A DNA stretch of 44,874 nucleotides from CAYMJK01 sp043101635 (GCA_043101635.1 JBICIE010000116.1:1-44874), one strand, 5' to 3'; shown: positions 24,571 to 32,742, numbered from the stretch's first letter. Notes: generated by a model not told the origin, from the letters alone. Program-made: numbers and translations.

Positions 24571-25521
24571 CTACCCCGGCGGGTCCAGCCGGATCGCCCG
24601 CAGGCGAGCCGATCGGCTGCGCGGGTTAGCCCTGATCTCCTGCTGCCCCGCAATCACGGCGCCATCGGTCAGCGCCGCGGCCAGTTGGTCGCGGATCATG
24701 CGAGCCATCGATCGCTTCACGAGTCGATCCTCGAGGGAATGAAACGAAATCAACGCCACTCGCGCACCCCGGTTGAGCCACGACCGCTGCGGCTCCGCCA
24801 CCCCCGCATCCGGCCTCCGGCCGGATGCCCGCTCGATCGCTCCGAGGAGCGAGGCGAGATTGGCCAGCTCATCGTTCACCGCGATCCGCAGCGCCTGGAA
24901 CGTGCGTGTCGCCGGGTCGATCGAGCTGCGCCGGCCGCCCGGCCCGATCGCCGCGCGCACCAGCTCCGCCAGTTCACCGGTTCGCTCTATCGGCGCCTCA
25001 GCGCGGCGCAGTACAAGTTTCCGGGCGATCCGCCCCGCCGCCGGCTCCTCCCCGAATTCCCGCAGAATTCGGGCCAGCTCGCGCTCCGGAAGCGTGCCGA
25101 TCAGTTCCGCCGCCGTCACCGGGCCGGCGGGGTCCAGCCGCATGTCCAGCGGGCCATCGCCCCGCATCGAGAACCCGCGGGCCGCATCATCCATCTGGCT
25201 GGAGGCGAAGCCCAGGTCGGCCAGCAGGGCATCAGCCCCGATGCCGCGCTGGCCCAGGGCCCGGGGCAGGTCGGCGAAGTTCCCCCGGATCATGACGACC
25301 TCGCATCCGGCCGCCTCCCGCACCCGGGCGCCGGCGGCCTCGAGGTTGCCCGGATCCAGGTCGTTGAGCACGATGCGTCCGCCCGGGCCGACGGCCCGCG
25401 CTGCCGCCGCGGCGTGCCCACCCAGCCCGGCGGTGGCGTCCACGAAGGTCTCCCCGGGGCGCAGTTGCAGCGCCGCCAGCGTCTCGGCCAGCAGGACCGG
25501 ATTGTGGCCGAAGGCGGGCAC
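24571..25521 (-). CDS. rsmH: 16S rRNA (cytosine1402-N4)-methyltransferase RsmH
   Basis: The 316-residue protein has the RsmH/MraW signatures: HNPVLLAETLAAL at the start, the SAM-binding VDATAGLGGHAAA, the DLGFASSQMDDAARGFSMR motif, and near the end ALISFHSLEDRLVKRSM. It methylates N4 of C1402 in 16S rRNA at the P site. The start is taken as the GTG at 25521 because the protein then begins like family members; no Shine-Dalgarno sequence is present and TACCTT ends 5 bases upstream, so the mRNA is probably leaderless. It is the first gene of the ftsL-ftsI operon. No mraZ precedes it; the divergent sppA lies 33 bases away. The frame stays open far upstream but that is shadow. Confidence 0.93.
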   Translation of the reverse strand: MPAFGHNPVLLAETLAALQLRPGETFVDATAGLGGHAAAAARAVGPGGRIVLNDLDPGNLEAAGARVREAAGCEVVMIRGNFADLPRALGQRGIGADALLADLGFASSQMDDAARGFSMRGDGPLDMRLDPAGPVTAAELIGTLPERELARILREFGEEPAAGRIARKLVLRRAEAPIERTGELAELVRAAIGPGGRRSSIDPATRTFQALRIAVNDELANLASLLGAIERASGRRPDAGVAEPQRSWLNRGARVALISFHSLEDRLVKRSMARMIRDQLAAALTDGAVIAGQQEIRANPRSRSARLRAIRLDPPG

Positions 25522-25554
25522 GAACGAAGGTAGCTCGCCGCCGTAGACTCCCGC
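25522..25554. promoter_or_regulatory. Compact divergent promoter for rsmH and sppA
   Basis: Only 33 bases separate the two start codons. TACCTT (minus, 25532-25527) ends 5 bases before the rsmH GTG, and TAGACT (plus, 25544-25549) ends 5 bases before the sppA ATG. Neither gene has a Shine-Dalgarno sequence. The arrangement predicts two leaderless transcripts whose -35 regions overlap the opposite gene. Confidence 0.5.
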
Positions 25555-26547
25555 ATGCGATACCTGCTCTGCCTGCTGGCGCTCATCGGGCTGGCGCCCG
25601 GCTGTGCGCCCAGTTCCGCCACCATCTCGCTCGGACCCGCCCCGCGCCCGGTGCGCCAGGCCGTCGTGCTGGAGCACGATGCCAAGGCCCGCGGGGCGAT
25701 CGATGTCGCCATGATCGATGTCACCGGCGTGATCACCGCCGGGCCGGCCCCGGGGCTGTTCGGGCCGGGCCCGGGCCCGCTGGATCAGCTCGTCGATCGG
25801 CTCAACACCGCCGAGCGCGATGATGATGTCGGCGCCATCATCATCCGCATCAACTCGCCGGGCGGGTCGGTGACCGCCAGCGACATCGCCTTCCGCGAGA
25901 TCACGGGCCTGCGGGCCCGCAGCGGCAAGCCGGTGGTCGCCTCCATCGCCGAGGTCGGCGCCAGCGGCGGCTACTACATCGCGCTGGCGGCCGATGAGAT
26001 CATCATCGAGCCCACCGGCGTCACCGGCTCCATCGGCGTGATCATCCCCACGGTGAACTTCTCCGGCGGGCTGGCGCGCCTCGGCATCGAATCCCGCGCG
26101 ATCACCAGCGGTCCCAACAAGGACCTTGCCAACCCGATGACGCCGATCAACGAGGAGCACTACGCCATCCTGCAGGGCATGGTTGATGAGTACTACGCGC
26201 GGTTCACCGGCCTGGTGGAGGATCGCCGCCCGAACCTGAGCCCCGGCGACATCAGCACGGTGACCGATGGGCGGGTGGTCACCGGCCAGCGCGCTGTCAG
26301 CGCCGGGCTGGCCGACCAGACCGGCGGCGTGCGCGAGGCCTTTGACCGGGCCCTGGCCCTGGCCGGGGCCCCGGGGGGCCGGCTGATCAAGTACAGCTCG
26401 GCCAATCTCGAGCCGCGCACGCCCTACTCGGTCAGCGCTGAGGCGCCCGGCGGCGACATCAACCTGCTGAAGCTCGAGAACCTTCTCGGGCCCGCCGGCG
26501 TCGCCGGCCCCACCGCCTACTACCTGTGGGCGCCGCTGGCCCCCTGA
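25555..26547 (+). CDS. sppA: Signal peptide peptidase SppA, lipoprotein form
   Basis: The 330-residue S49 peptidase starts with a lipoprotein signal (MRYLLCLLALIGLAPGC). The S49 core runs from about residue 60 to 285 and includes IIIRINSPGGSVTASD, the nucleophile region GEVGASGGYYIALAAD-like (here EVGASGGYYIALAADE) and the likely catalytic lysine in SGPNKDLANP. SppA degrades leftover signal peptides and membrane fragments; the short form with one S49 domain is typical of many bacteria. The start has no ribosome-binding site and a -10-like TAGACT five bases before the ATG, suggesting a leaderless mRNA. It converges on lipB across a repeat array. Confidence 0.9.
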   Translation: MRYLLCLLALIGLAPGCAPSSATISLGPAPRPVRQAVVLEHDAKARGAIDVAMIDVTGVITAGPAPGLFGPGPGPLDQLVDRLNTAERDDDVGAIIIRINSPGGSVTASDIAFREITGLRARSGKPVVASIAEVGASGGYYIALAADEIIIEPTGVTGSIGVIIPTVNFSGGLARLGIESRAITSGPNKDLANPMTPINEEHYAILQGMVDEYYARFTGLVEDRRPNLSPGDISTVTDGRVVTGQRAVSAGLADQTGGVREAFDRALALAGAPGGRLIKYSSANLEPRTPYSVSAEAPGGDINLLKLENLLGPAGVAGPTAYYLWAPLAP

Positions 26548-26649
26548 TCGCCGGGCGGGCGGCCGCGGGCGGACCGGCATCCCGCGGCGGCGGGCCGCGA
26601 TCACCCGCGGGCGGACATGGACCGGGAAAAACCCCGCGGGCGCACGCGC

Positions 26650-26922
26650 ACAACGGTTGGGCGCAAGCTCACAACGATTGTGCGCAAGCTCACGACGGTT
26701 GGGCGCAAGCTCACAACGATGGTGCGCAAGCCTGCAACGATTGTGGTGAGCACGGCAACGATTGTCGTGAGCACGACAACGGCTGCCGTGAGCACTACAA
26801 CGATTGTCGTGAGCACTACAACGACTGCCGTGAGCACGACAACGGCTGCCGTGAGCACGACAACGACTGCCGTGAGCACGAGAGCGACCGTCGTGAGCAC
26901 GGCAGGGGCCGCCGCGAAGCCT
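26650..26922. repeat. Tandem array of thirteen 21-base units (array 1)
   Basis: This occupies most of the 425-base space between the convergent sppA and lipB genes. Units start every 21 bases from 26650; the first four are of a GCGCAAGCTC type and units 5-12 of a CGTGAGCACG type, with the last degenerate. The typical later unit begins ACAACGATTGTCGTGAGCAC and contains two adjacent short dyads (ACAA-CGA-TTGT and CGTG-AG-CACG). Since 21 is divisible by three, all six frames show a seven-residue repeat and stay open, so the open frames here are not evidence for a protein. GC-rich DNA without a recognisable gene fills 26548-26649 and 26923-26972. Confidence 0.85.
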
Positions 26923-26972
26923 GAAGCGGCGCTGGCGGGCGCGACTGATAACGCGCTGCCGGCCGGCGCCGG

Positions 26973-27686
26973 CTATCGGTCGGCCGCAGCGCGGGGGCCC
27001 GGCGCCGCCAGGCGCTCCCGCAGGGCCCGGCTCATCACCGCCCGGGCCTCGGCCATCGAGGGCGCCCGCTCGCCCAGCAGGGCCCGCAGGCTGGTCACGC
27101 TGCGCCCCGCCAGCCCGCACGGCACGATGAGCTGGAAGTGGCGCATGTCCGGATCGATGTTCAGCGCCAGCCCGTGCAGCGTGACCCAGCGCCGGATGCG
27201 CACGCCCATGGCGGCGATCTTCGCCGGCGGCGCTGGCGGCGCCCCCCCGCCCGGCGCCACCCAGACGCCGGTGGCGGACGGATCGCGCTCGCCGGCGATC
27301 CCCCACTGCGCCAGGGCGTCGATGACCACCTGCTCCAGCAGCCGCATGTAGTCGTGCAGCCGCAGATGCAGCCGGTTGAGATCGACGATCGGGTAGACCA
27401 CGAGCTGGCCCGGCCCGTGGTAGGTGACATCGCCGCCGCGGTCGGTGGTGACCAGCTCGACGCCGGCCCGGGCGAGCTGGGCGGGGCTCGCCAGCAGGTG
27501 CTGCGCCGCCGCCCGGCGGGTGATGGTGATGACCGGGTCGTGCTCGACCAGCAGGGCCACCCCGGCGCTGGCGGCCGGGTCATCGCGCCGGGCCAGGACC
27601 TGCTCGTGGCAGCGCAGCTGCTCGGCGTACGCCTCCCGGTAGCCCAGCCGCCCGAGGTCCACGATCTCCAGCTGCGCTCCTGTCAC
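26973..27686 (-). CDS. lipB: Lipoyl(octanoyl) transferase LipB
   Basis: The 237-residue enzyme has the LipB motifs: EHDPVITITRRA, the RGGDVTYHGPGQLVVYPI signature near residue 90, GVWVAPGG, AKIAAMGVRIRRWVTLHG with the conserved active-site lysine, and PCGLAGRSVTSL with the cysteine that carries the octanoyl thioester. It transfers octanoate from acyl carrier protein to lipoyl domains of 2-oxoacid dehydrogenases and the glycine cleavage H protein. The GTG at 27686 is preferred over the ATG at 27770, because the latter lies in lpxA and TACCAT ends 6 bases before the GTG. No Shine-Dalgarno sequence is present. lpxA lies divergently 43 bases away. lipA is not in the window. Confidence 0.93.
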   Translation of the reverse strand: MTGAQLEIVDLGRLGYREAYAEQLRCHEQVLARRDDPAASAGVALLVEHDPVITITRRAAAQHLLASPAQLARAGVELVTTDRGGDVTYHGPGQLVVYPIVDLNRLHLRLHDYMRLLEQVVIDALAQWGIAGERDPSATGVWVAPGGGAPPAPPAKIAAMGVRIRRWVTLHGLALNIDPDMRHFQLIVPCGLAGRSVTSLRALLGERAPSMAEARAVMSRALRERLAAPGPRAAADR

Positions 27687-27729
27687 TTTGCGATGGTAGA
27701 TCGCCGCCACGGCGATACAGTCGGGCGCC
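27687..27729. promoter_or_regulatory. Compact divergent promoter for lipB and lpxA
   Basis: TACCAT (minus, 27698-27693) ends 6 bases before the lipB GTG. TACAGT (plus, 27716-27721) ends 8 bases before the lpxA ATG. Neither has a Shine-Dalgarno sequence, so both transcripts are predicted to be leaderless or nearly so. Confidence 0.48.
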
Positions 27730-28551
27730 ATGGCCACCATCCATCCGACGGCGATCCTCACCGGCGACATCGACCTGGCCGACGATGTCGAGATCGGGCC
27801 CTACTGCGTGCTGGAAGGGCCGGTGAGGATCGGCGCCGGGACCCGGCTGCTGGCGGCGGTGCACATGCTGGGGCCGGTGGGCCTCGGCGCCGGCTGCACG
27901 CTCTACCCGGGCGCCTGCATCGGGTTCCGCGGGCAGGATGTCAAGTTCAAGCCGGGCGACGCCACCGCCGGCGTGGTCATCGGCGACGGCTGCCAGCTTC
28001 GCGAGCACGTGACGATCCACGCGGCGACCAACGCCGAGAAGCCGACGCGCCTGGGCAACCGCGCGTTCATGATGGCCACCAGCCACATCGCCCACGATGT
28101 CACCGTCGGCGACGATGTCACGATGGTCAACGGCGTGGCGGTGGGCGGCCACGCGCAGATCGGCGACCGGGTGATCCTCAGCGGGCTCAGCGCGGTGCAC
28201 CAGTTCACGCGCATCGGCCGGATGGTGATCGTCGCCGGCCTCTCGGGCATGTCGCTGGATGTGCCGCCGTTCTGCCTGGCCGACGGCTTCAACGCCCTGG
28301 GCGGGCTGAACCTGATCGGGCTGCGCCGCGCCGGGGTCGACCGGGCCGACATCAGCGCCCTGCGCGACGCGTACCGCATCGCGCTGCGCCGGCGCATCCC
28401 CCGGGCCGAGGCGCTGGCGCGCCTGCGGGAACTGGGCTCCAGAAGCCCGCTGGTCGGCGAGATGGCCGAGTTCGTCGCGGCCTCGACCCGCGGCATCTGC
28501 CCCGGCAGCCCGACGCGCCGCCAGGGCCAGCCCCGGATCGACGCGGAATGA
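27730..28551 (+). CDS. lpxA: Acyl-[ACP]-UDP-N-acetylglucosamine O-acyltransferase LpxA
   Basis: The 273-residue protein is a left-handed beta-helix made of hexapeptide repeats (about residues 2-190), starting IHPTAILTGDIDLADDVEIG. It has the LpxA segment FRGQDVKFKPGDATAGVVIG, the REHVTIHAATN motif and HIAHDVTVGDDVTM, where the histidine is the catalytic base in this family. A C-terminal helical domain follows. LpxA adds the first 3-hydroxyacyl chain to UDP-GlcNAc, the first step of lipid A synthesis in the cytoplasm. It suggests a lipopolysaccharide-bearing outer membrane. It starts an operon; its stop overlaps the next gene in ATGA. Other lpx genes are not in the window. Confidence 0.92.
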   Translation: MATIHPTAILTGDIDLADDVEIGPYCVLEGPVRIGAGTRLLAAVHMLGPVGLGAGCTLYPGACIGFRGQDVKFKPGDATAGVVIGDGCQLREHVTIHAATNAEKPTRLGNRAFMMATSHIAHDVTVGDDVTMVNGVAVGGHAQIGDRVILSGLSAVHQFTRIGRMVIVAGLSGMSLDVPPFCLADGFNALGGLNLIGLRRAGVDRADISALRDAYRIALRRRIPRAEALARLRELGSRSPLVGEMAEFVAASTRGICPGSPTRRQGQPRIDAE

Positions 28552-29402
28552 CCGCCCCCGCCGCGAGCCCGCCCCGGCGCTGTCCGGCCCTGTGCGTGCT
28601 GGCGAGCGGCTCGGCCGGCAACTGCTCGATCGTGCACAGCCCCGGCGCCGGGGTGTGGCTCATCGATCTGGGCCTCTCGCCGCGCCGGACCCGCCGCGCC
28701 CTGCAGGCGGCCGGGCTCGACCTCGGCGACATTCGCGCTGCCCTGCTGACCCACCCCGACCACGACCACCTGCACCCCGGCTGGTCCCGCGCCTGGCCCG
28801 CCGGCGCGCCCATCGCCATCCACCAGGGCCACCTCGGCCGCGCGCGGGGCCGCCTGCCGCGGGCCCGGTTCGATGTGTTCGAGCAGCAACTCGACCTCGG
28901 GGCCGCCGGGCGCGCCGCCGCGGCCCTGGGGCCGCACGATACCGACGGCGCGGCGGTCTTCCGCCTCGAGCTGGGGCCGGCCGGGTCGCTGGGCTACGCC
29001 ACCGACATCGGCCGCTGCGACCGGCCCCTCCTGCGCCTGCTGGGGGGTGTCGACACGCTGGCCATCGAATCGAACAACTGCCCGCGCCTGCAGGCCATCT
29101 CCGGCCGGCCGGCCCTGGTGATCGACCGCATCGTCGGCGGCGCCGGGCACCTCAGCAATCAGCAGTGCCATGACGCGGTGCGGGCCATCGCCCCGCGCGC
29201 CCGCGTCGTTCTGCTGCACCTTTCCCGCGACTGCAATCACCCCGCCCTGGCCCGCCGGCTGCACCACGGGGCGCCGTATGAGCTTGTGCTCTCCAGCCAG
29301 AGCCGCAGCACCCCATGGCTGGCGCTGGAGCCGGGGCGCCCCGCTGCGCCCTGCCGGCGCCAGCCAGCGCGGCAACTGGCGCTGTTCACCGCCGCATCAT
29401 GA
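28548..29402 (+). CDS. Metallo-beta-lactamase-fold hydrolase (YycJ/WalJ-like)
   Basis: The 284-residue protein shows an MBL fold: CVLASGSAGNCSIVHS at the start, the zinc motif THPDHDHLHPGW (HxHxDH-like, here HPDHDHLH), the YATDIGRCD segment, IESNNCPRLQ and the C-terminal histidine in LHLSRDCNHPAL. LASGSxGN, YATD and SRDCN motifs match the YycJ/WalJ group of nucleases and related hydrolases. Function in this bacterium is unknown; a nuclease or hydrolase on nucleic acid is the best guess. The gene is translationally coupled to lpxA upstream and to the methyltransferase downstream by four-base ATGA overlaps. Confidence 0.78.
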   Translation: MTAPAASPPRRCPALCVLASGSAGNCSIVHSPGAGVWLIDLGLSPRRTRRALQAAGLDLGDIRAALLTHPDHDHLHPGWSRAWPAGAPIAIHQGHLGRARGRLPRARFDVFEQQLDLGAAGRAAAALGPHDTDGAAVFRLELGPAGSLGYATDIGRCDRPLLRLLGGVDTLAIESNNCPRLQAISGRPALVIDRIVGGAGHLSNQQCHDAVRAIAPRARVVLLHLSRDCNHPALARRLHHGAPYELVLSSQSRSTPWLALEPGRPAAPCRRQPARQLALFTAAS

Positions 29403-30199
29403 TCCAGTCGCAGGACAACATCGAGCGCCGGCCCGGAACACCAGCGTTCTCGATGCTCCTCGACTGGGCCCGCTTCATCCTCGGGATCCGGCGCGGCTTC
29501 TGGGTCGGACAGACCCGGTACAAGGAGCTCGGCGCCGAACCGCTCGAGCACGCGCTGTCCCGGCGCGGCTCCGGCGCCAAGGACTATCGCGTCCGCTTCG
29601 CCGATGGCCGGCGGATGATCATCACCGCCACCCGCGAGCGCCTCTACGCCGATCTCGTCGGCCAGCGCCACCTCGACAGCTACCGTGCTGCCGCCGGGGC
29701 AGTGCGCCCCGGTCACCGCATCGTGATCCTGGAAGCCGGGACCGGCTATCTCGGCGCCTGGCTCTCCGGCGTCGTCGGCCCCTCCGGCGCCGTGGTCGCC
29801 CTGGAGCGGGACGCCGAGTCGGTGCGATACGCCCGGGCCCGCTACCGCCTGACGAATGTCTCCTTCGAGACCGGCGGCGTCGAGAGCCTCGCCGGAGAGA
29901 CCGCCGGGGCGTTCAACGTCGCCCTCGCGATCCGTGCCCTGGAAGCCGGCCAGGACCCCGGCGCCGCGCTGCGCGAACTGTGGCGCGTGCTCCAGCCCGG
30001 CGGCGCGCTGGTCGTCGGCGTCCCGGCGCCCGGCGCCGAGCCGAGCCGCCTGCTGCAGATGGAGGCCGCCGAACTCGAAGAGCTGATCAAGCGCTCGCTC
30101 ACGGATCCCGACCCGGCCCGGATCGAGGCCGCATCCGCCGCGGGCGTCCGCTTCGTGACCGCGATCGCGCCCGCGCCGGACCAGCGGGCCGATCAGTGA
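29399..30199 (+). CDS. SAM-dependent methyltransferase, class I (possibly tRNA m1A58-type)
   Basis: This 266-residue protein has a small N-terminal part with GQTRYKELGAEPLEHALSRR and then a Rossmann-type SAM-binding core. The glycine motif VILEAGTGYLGAWLSGVVGP is followed by an acidic residue (ALERDAESVRYARARY), then a proline/glycine-rich loop before the last strands (RVLQPGGALVVGVPAP). A methyltransferase acting on a lipid, small molecule or RNA is possible, but the substrate is unclear. The ATG overlaps the previous stop in ATGA, so it is the third gene of the lpxA operon. Its 3' end overlaps the convergent glycosyltransferase gene by 7 bases. Confidence 0.75.
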   Translation: MIQSQDNIERRPGTPAFSMLLDWARFILGIRRGFWVGQTRYKELGAEPLEHALSRRGSGAKDYRVRFADGRRMIITATRERLYADLVGQRHLDSYRAAAGAVRPGHRIVILEAGTGYLGAWLSGVVGPSGAVVALERDAESVRYARARYRLTNVSFETGGVESLAGETAGAFNVALAIRALEAGQDPGAALRELWRVLQPGGALVVGVPAPGAEPSRLLQMEAAELEELIKRSLTDPDPARIEAASAAGVRFVTAIAPAPDQRADQ

Positions 30200-31053
30200 C
30201 GTCCGGCCGACGAGACCGCCCGGCGCAGGCGCGTCCGCAGATCCGGCGTCCAGCCGCGCCGGCGGGCCTCCGCGCGCAGCAGAGCCCAGTGGCCATCATC
30301 GATCCGGGCCTTGGCACAGGCCCGCAGCAGCCACAGGGTCTGCTCGCGCAGCCACCGCTCGCTGCCCGGATCGAGGTAGCGGCGCAGCAGCAGAACATGC
30401 CCGCGGATGCGCCGGCGCAGATGCCTCGCCGAGGTCAGGTTCGAGCCGTCATCGCGCCGGCGCGCGATCACGACCGGCTCGGCGCACACCGCGATCGGTC
30501 CGAGTTCCGCGAGCCGGCGCAGAAAGTCCCGATCCTCGACCACGAACAGCCCCTGGTCGAAGCGCAGCGGCGCCGCCTGCCCGTCGCGCCGGATGAGGAT
30601 GCCCGAGCCGTTGAACAGCACCGTCGGCCGGAAGACGTCCCCCGGCCCGTCCAGCGCGCCGCCGACCCACTCCGCCGGCGCCGGCTTGGCCCGATCGCCG
30701 GAGGCCGACCGCTCGATCCGGGCCGCCACGGCCCCCACGGCCCCGAGCCGCTCGGCCAGCGCGAGCATCGCGCTGACGCCGGCCGGGCGCAGCAGATCAT
30801 CGTCGTCCAGCAGCAGCGCCCACGGCGCCGTTGACGCCGCCAGGCCCCGGTTGCGCGCCCCCGCCGGCCCGGTGTTGCGCTGGCGGATCAGTCGCGCCCC
30901 CTCCGGCGCCGCTGCCGGCGGGTCCGAGCCATCGTCGACCACGATCACCTCGGCAACCTCGGGACATGCGCGCGCACTGGCGACCGCCTCCGCCAGCATG
31001 CCTGCCTGCGGCCGGTAGGTCGGAATGATGATGTCCAGTGCGCCCCGCGCCAT
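30193..31053 (-). CDS. Family 2 glycosyltransferase
   Basis: The 286-residue protein has GT-A features: IIIPTYRPQAGMLAEAVAS at the start, EVIVVDDGSDPP (metal/nucleotide aspartates), QRNTGPAGARNRGL and the LLLDDDDLLRP DxD motif, then VVEDRDFLRRLAELG, which includes an ED(x)D catalytic-base region. It transfers a sugar from an NDP-sugar, likely to envelope glycans or secreted polysaccharide; the acceptor is unknown. The ATG at 31053 is chosen over that at 31074 because TACAGT ends 6 bases upstream and the family motif begins right after it. No Shine-Dalgarno sequence is visible. It is divergent from rsfS, 44 bases apart. Confidence 0.88.
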   Translation of the reverse strand: MARGALDIIIPTYRPQAGMLAEAVASARACPEVAEVIVVDDGSDPPAAAPEGARLIRQRNTGPAGARNRGLAASTAPWALLLDDDDLLRPAGVSAMLALAERLGAVGAVAARIERSASGDRAKPAPAEWVGGALDGPGDVFRPTVLFNGSGILIRRDGQAAPLRFDQGLFVVEDRDFLRRLAELGPIAVCAEPVVIARRRDDGSNLTSARHLRRRIRGHVLLLRRYLDPGSERWLREQTLWLLRACAKARIDDGHWALLRAEARRRGWTPDLRTRLRRAVSSAGRH

Positions 31054-31097
31054 CCGCCGACTGTAGAGCCGCAAGGCGGGCGCCTAGGCTTGCCCCC
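31054..31097. promoter_or_regulatory. Compact divergent promoter for the glycosyltransferase and rsfS
   Basis: TACAGT (minus, 31065-31060) ends 6 bases before the glycosyltransferase ATG. TAGGCT (plus, 31085-31090) ends 7 bases before the rsfS ATG. With 17-base spacers each -35 region would overlap the other gene's -10 box. No Shine-Dalgarno sequences are seen. Confidence 0.48.
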
Positions 31098-31565
31098 ATG
31101 GCAGACCGGGTCGACCGGGCCCAATTCGAATCCGCCAGTCCCGCGCGGCGCACAAGCGACGAGGCCGCGGCGCGGGCCTTTGCCGTGGAGCTTGCCCGCA
31201 CGGTCACCGATGAGAAGTGCGAGGAGGTCCTCGTCCTGGATGTCCGCGGCGCCAGCCCGGTCACCGACTTCCTCGTGATCGGCAGCGGCACCTCCGATCG
31301 GCAGATGCGGACCGCGCTGACTGCAGCAACAACGCTCGGGGGTCAGCGGGGCTTCCCGTCCATTCGCTCCAGCGCCGACGACAGAGCCACCTGGCTGCTC
31401 GCCGACTTCGTCGATGTCGTGCTCCACCTCTTCGAGCCCAACACCCGGGCCCACTACGACCTCGAGACGCTCTGGCCGGACGCCGTCCGCATTGCCTGGC
31501 AGCGCCCCGATCAGCGCGATCGCAACCGGGCCGGCCTTCGACCGGACGAGCGGGCCGGTGGCTGA
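31098..31565 (+). CDS. rsfS: Ribosomal silencing factor RsfS (Iojap/YbeB)
   Basis: The 155-residue protein has the RsfS core: ELARTVTDEKCEEVLVLDVR, ASPVTDFLVIGSGTSDRQMR and the WLLADFVDVVLHLFEPNTRAHYDLETLW segment (positions about 95-122). RsfS binds ribosomal protein uL14 and blocks subunit joining when nutrients are short. The N-terminus is about 25 residues longer than E. coli RsfS and the C-terminus has a basic Arg/Asp tail. The chosen ATG follows the -10-like TAGGCT by 7 bases, without a Shine-Dalgarno sequence. Its 3' end overlaps aroB by 8 bases. Confidence 0.9.
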   Translation: MADRVDRAQFESASPARRTSDEAAARAFAVELARTVTDEKCEEVLVLDVRGASPVTDFLVIGSGTSDRQMRTALTAATTLGGQRGFPSIRSSADDRATWLLADFVDVVLHLFEPNTRAHYDLETLWPDAVRIAWQRPDQRDRNRAGLRPDERAGG

Positions 31566-32742
31566 CCCCGCCCCACGCCGGGTCGTGCCCGTGGTGGCCG
31601 GCGCATCGCGCTACGACGTCGTCATCGGCCCCGGCGCGCTGGACGAGATCGCCCCGCTGCTCAAGTCCGCGCTGCCGCAGACCACGCGCATCGCGCTGGT
31701 CGTCGACGCCGGGCTCCCGCCGGCGCTGTGCGACGCGGCCCGGAACCGGCTCGGCGCCATCGCCCCCCTCAGCGCCATCACGCTTGAGCCCTTCGAACAG
31801 GACAAGTCGCTGGCCACGGCCCAGCGCGTGCTGGAGCATCTGGCCGGCGCCGGCCTCGAACGCTCGGGCGGCCTCGTCGTCGCGCTCGGAGGGGGGATCG
31901 TCGGCGATATCGCCGGCTTCGCCGCGGCAACCTACCGGCGCGGCGTGCCCGTGGTCCAGTGCCCCACCACGCTGCTGGCCATGGTGGACGCGTCGGTCGG
32001 AGGCAAGACGGGCGTCAATCTCGCCGTACCCGGCCCGCGCGGGCGCGATCTTCGCAAGAACTTCGTGGGCTGTTTTCACCAGCCAAAGCTGGTCATCGCC
32101 GATGTCGACACGCTTGATTCGCTCGACGACCGCGACCTGCGCTGCGGACTCGCCGAGTGCCTCAAGCACGGCCTGATCAGCGCCGACTGGGGCGACACCG
32201 ACCTCTTCGACTGGACCGTCCGGCACACGGCCGACCTCCTGGGGCGCGACCCGGCGCTCCTGACCGATCTCGTGGCGCGCAACATCGCCGTCAAGGCCGC
32301 CGTCGTGCGCGCAGATGAGCGAGAGACCGCTCCCGCAGGGCGCATGCTGCTCAATCTCGGCCACACCTTCGCCCACGCCATCGAGACGATCCCCGCCATC
32401 TCGCCCACAGCCGACCCTGCCGACGCTCCCCTGCGCCACGGCGAGGCGGTGGGGCTCGGACTGCTCGCCGCCTGCCGCCTCGGTGAGCGCCTCGCACTTG
32501 CGCCGCCCGCCCTCGCCGCCGAGGTCCGCGCGGCCCTCACAGGCGCAGGCCTGCCGACGGCCGCGTGGGGCCTGCCACCGGCCGACGAGATCCTGGCCGC
32601 CATGATGCACGACAAGAAGTCCGCCGGCGGGCGGGCGCGATTCATCGTGCCCGTCGAGGGCCGCCGGGCCCGCGTCGTTGAGCAGCCACCTGCAGACGCC
32701 ATCCGGGAAGCCATCGAAGCGATTCACCCGGCCCGTTCTTGA
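31558..32742 (+). CDS. aroB: 3-dehydroquinate synthase
   Basis: The 394-residue protein carries the AroB motifs: VVALGGGIVGDIAGFAAATY (NAD-binding), CPTTLLAMVDASVGGKTGVN, GLAECLKHGLI, and the zinc-ligand segments LNLGHTFAHAIE and RHGEAVGLGLL. It converts DAHP into 3-dehydroquinate, the second step of the shikimate pathway, in the cytoplasm. The start is the GTG at 31558 inside the end of rsfS (8-base overlap), just before the first conserved residues; the open frame to 31414 is a shadow of rsfS. Cotranscription with rsfS is likely. It is slightly longer than most AroB proteins (about 360), mainly at the N-terminus and in a Pro-rich loop. Confidence 0.94.
   Translation: MADPAPRRVVPVVAGASRYDVVIGPGALDEIAPLLKSALPQTTRIALVVDAGLPPALCDAARNRLGAIAPLSAITLEPFEQDKSLATAQRVLEHLAGAGLERSGGLVVALGGGIVGDIAGFAAATYRRGVPVVQCPTTLLAMVDASVGGKTGVNLAVPGPRGRDLRKNFVGCFHQPKLVIADVDTLDSLDDRDLRCGLAECLKHGLISADWGDTDLFDWTVRHTADLLGRDPALLTDLVARNIAVKAAVVRADERETAPAGRMLLNLGHTFAHAIETIPAISPTADPADAPLRHGEAVGLGLLAACRLGERLALAPPALAAEVRAALTGAGLPTAAWGLPPADEILAAMMHDKKSAGGRARFIVPVEGRRARVVEQPPADAIREAIEAIHPARS

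Noticed and set aside
26650..26922. CRISPR array
   Set aside because: The units are directly adjacent, without unique spacers, and there are no cas genes in the window.
25522..27306. Upstream extension of the rsmH frame by almost 600 residues
   Set aside because: It runs antisense to sppA and through array 1. The RsmH family start is at 25521.
26617..27351. Long open frames through array 1 on both strands with seven-residue repeats
   Set aside because: A 21-base unit keeps every frame open. No start site or family match is seen, and the plus-strand frame runs into lipB antisense.
27138..28547. Upstream extension of the metallo-beta-lactamase-fold gene
   Set aside because: It is antisense to lipB and out of frame in lpxA. 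The ATGA overlap at 28548 gives a good start.
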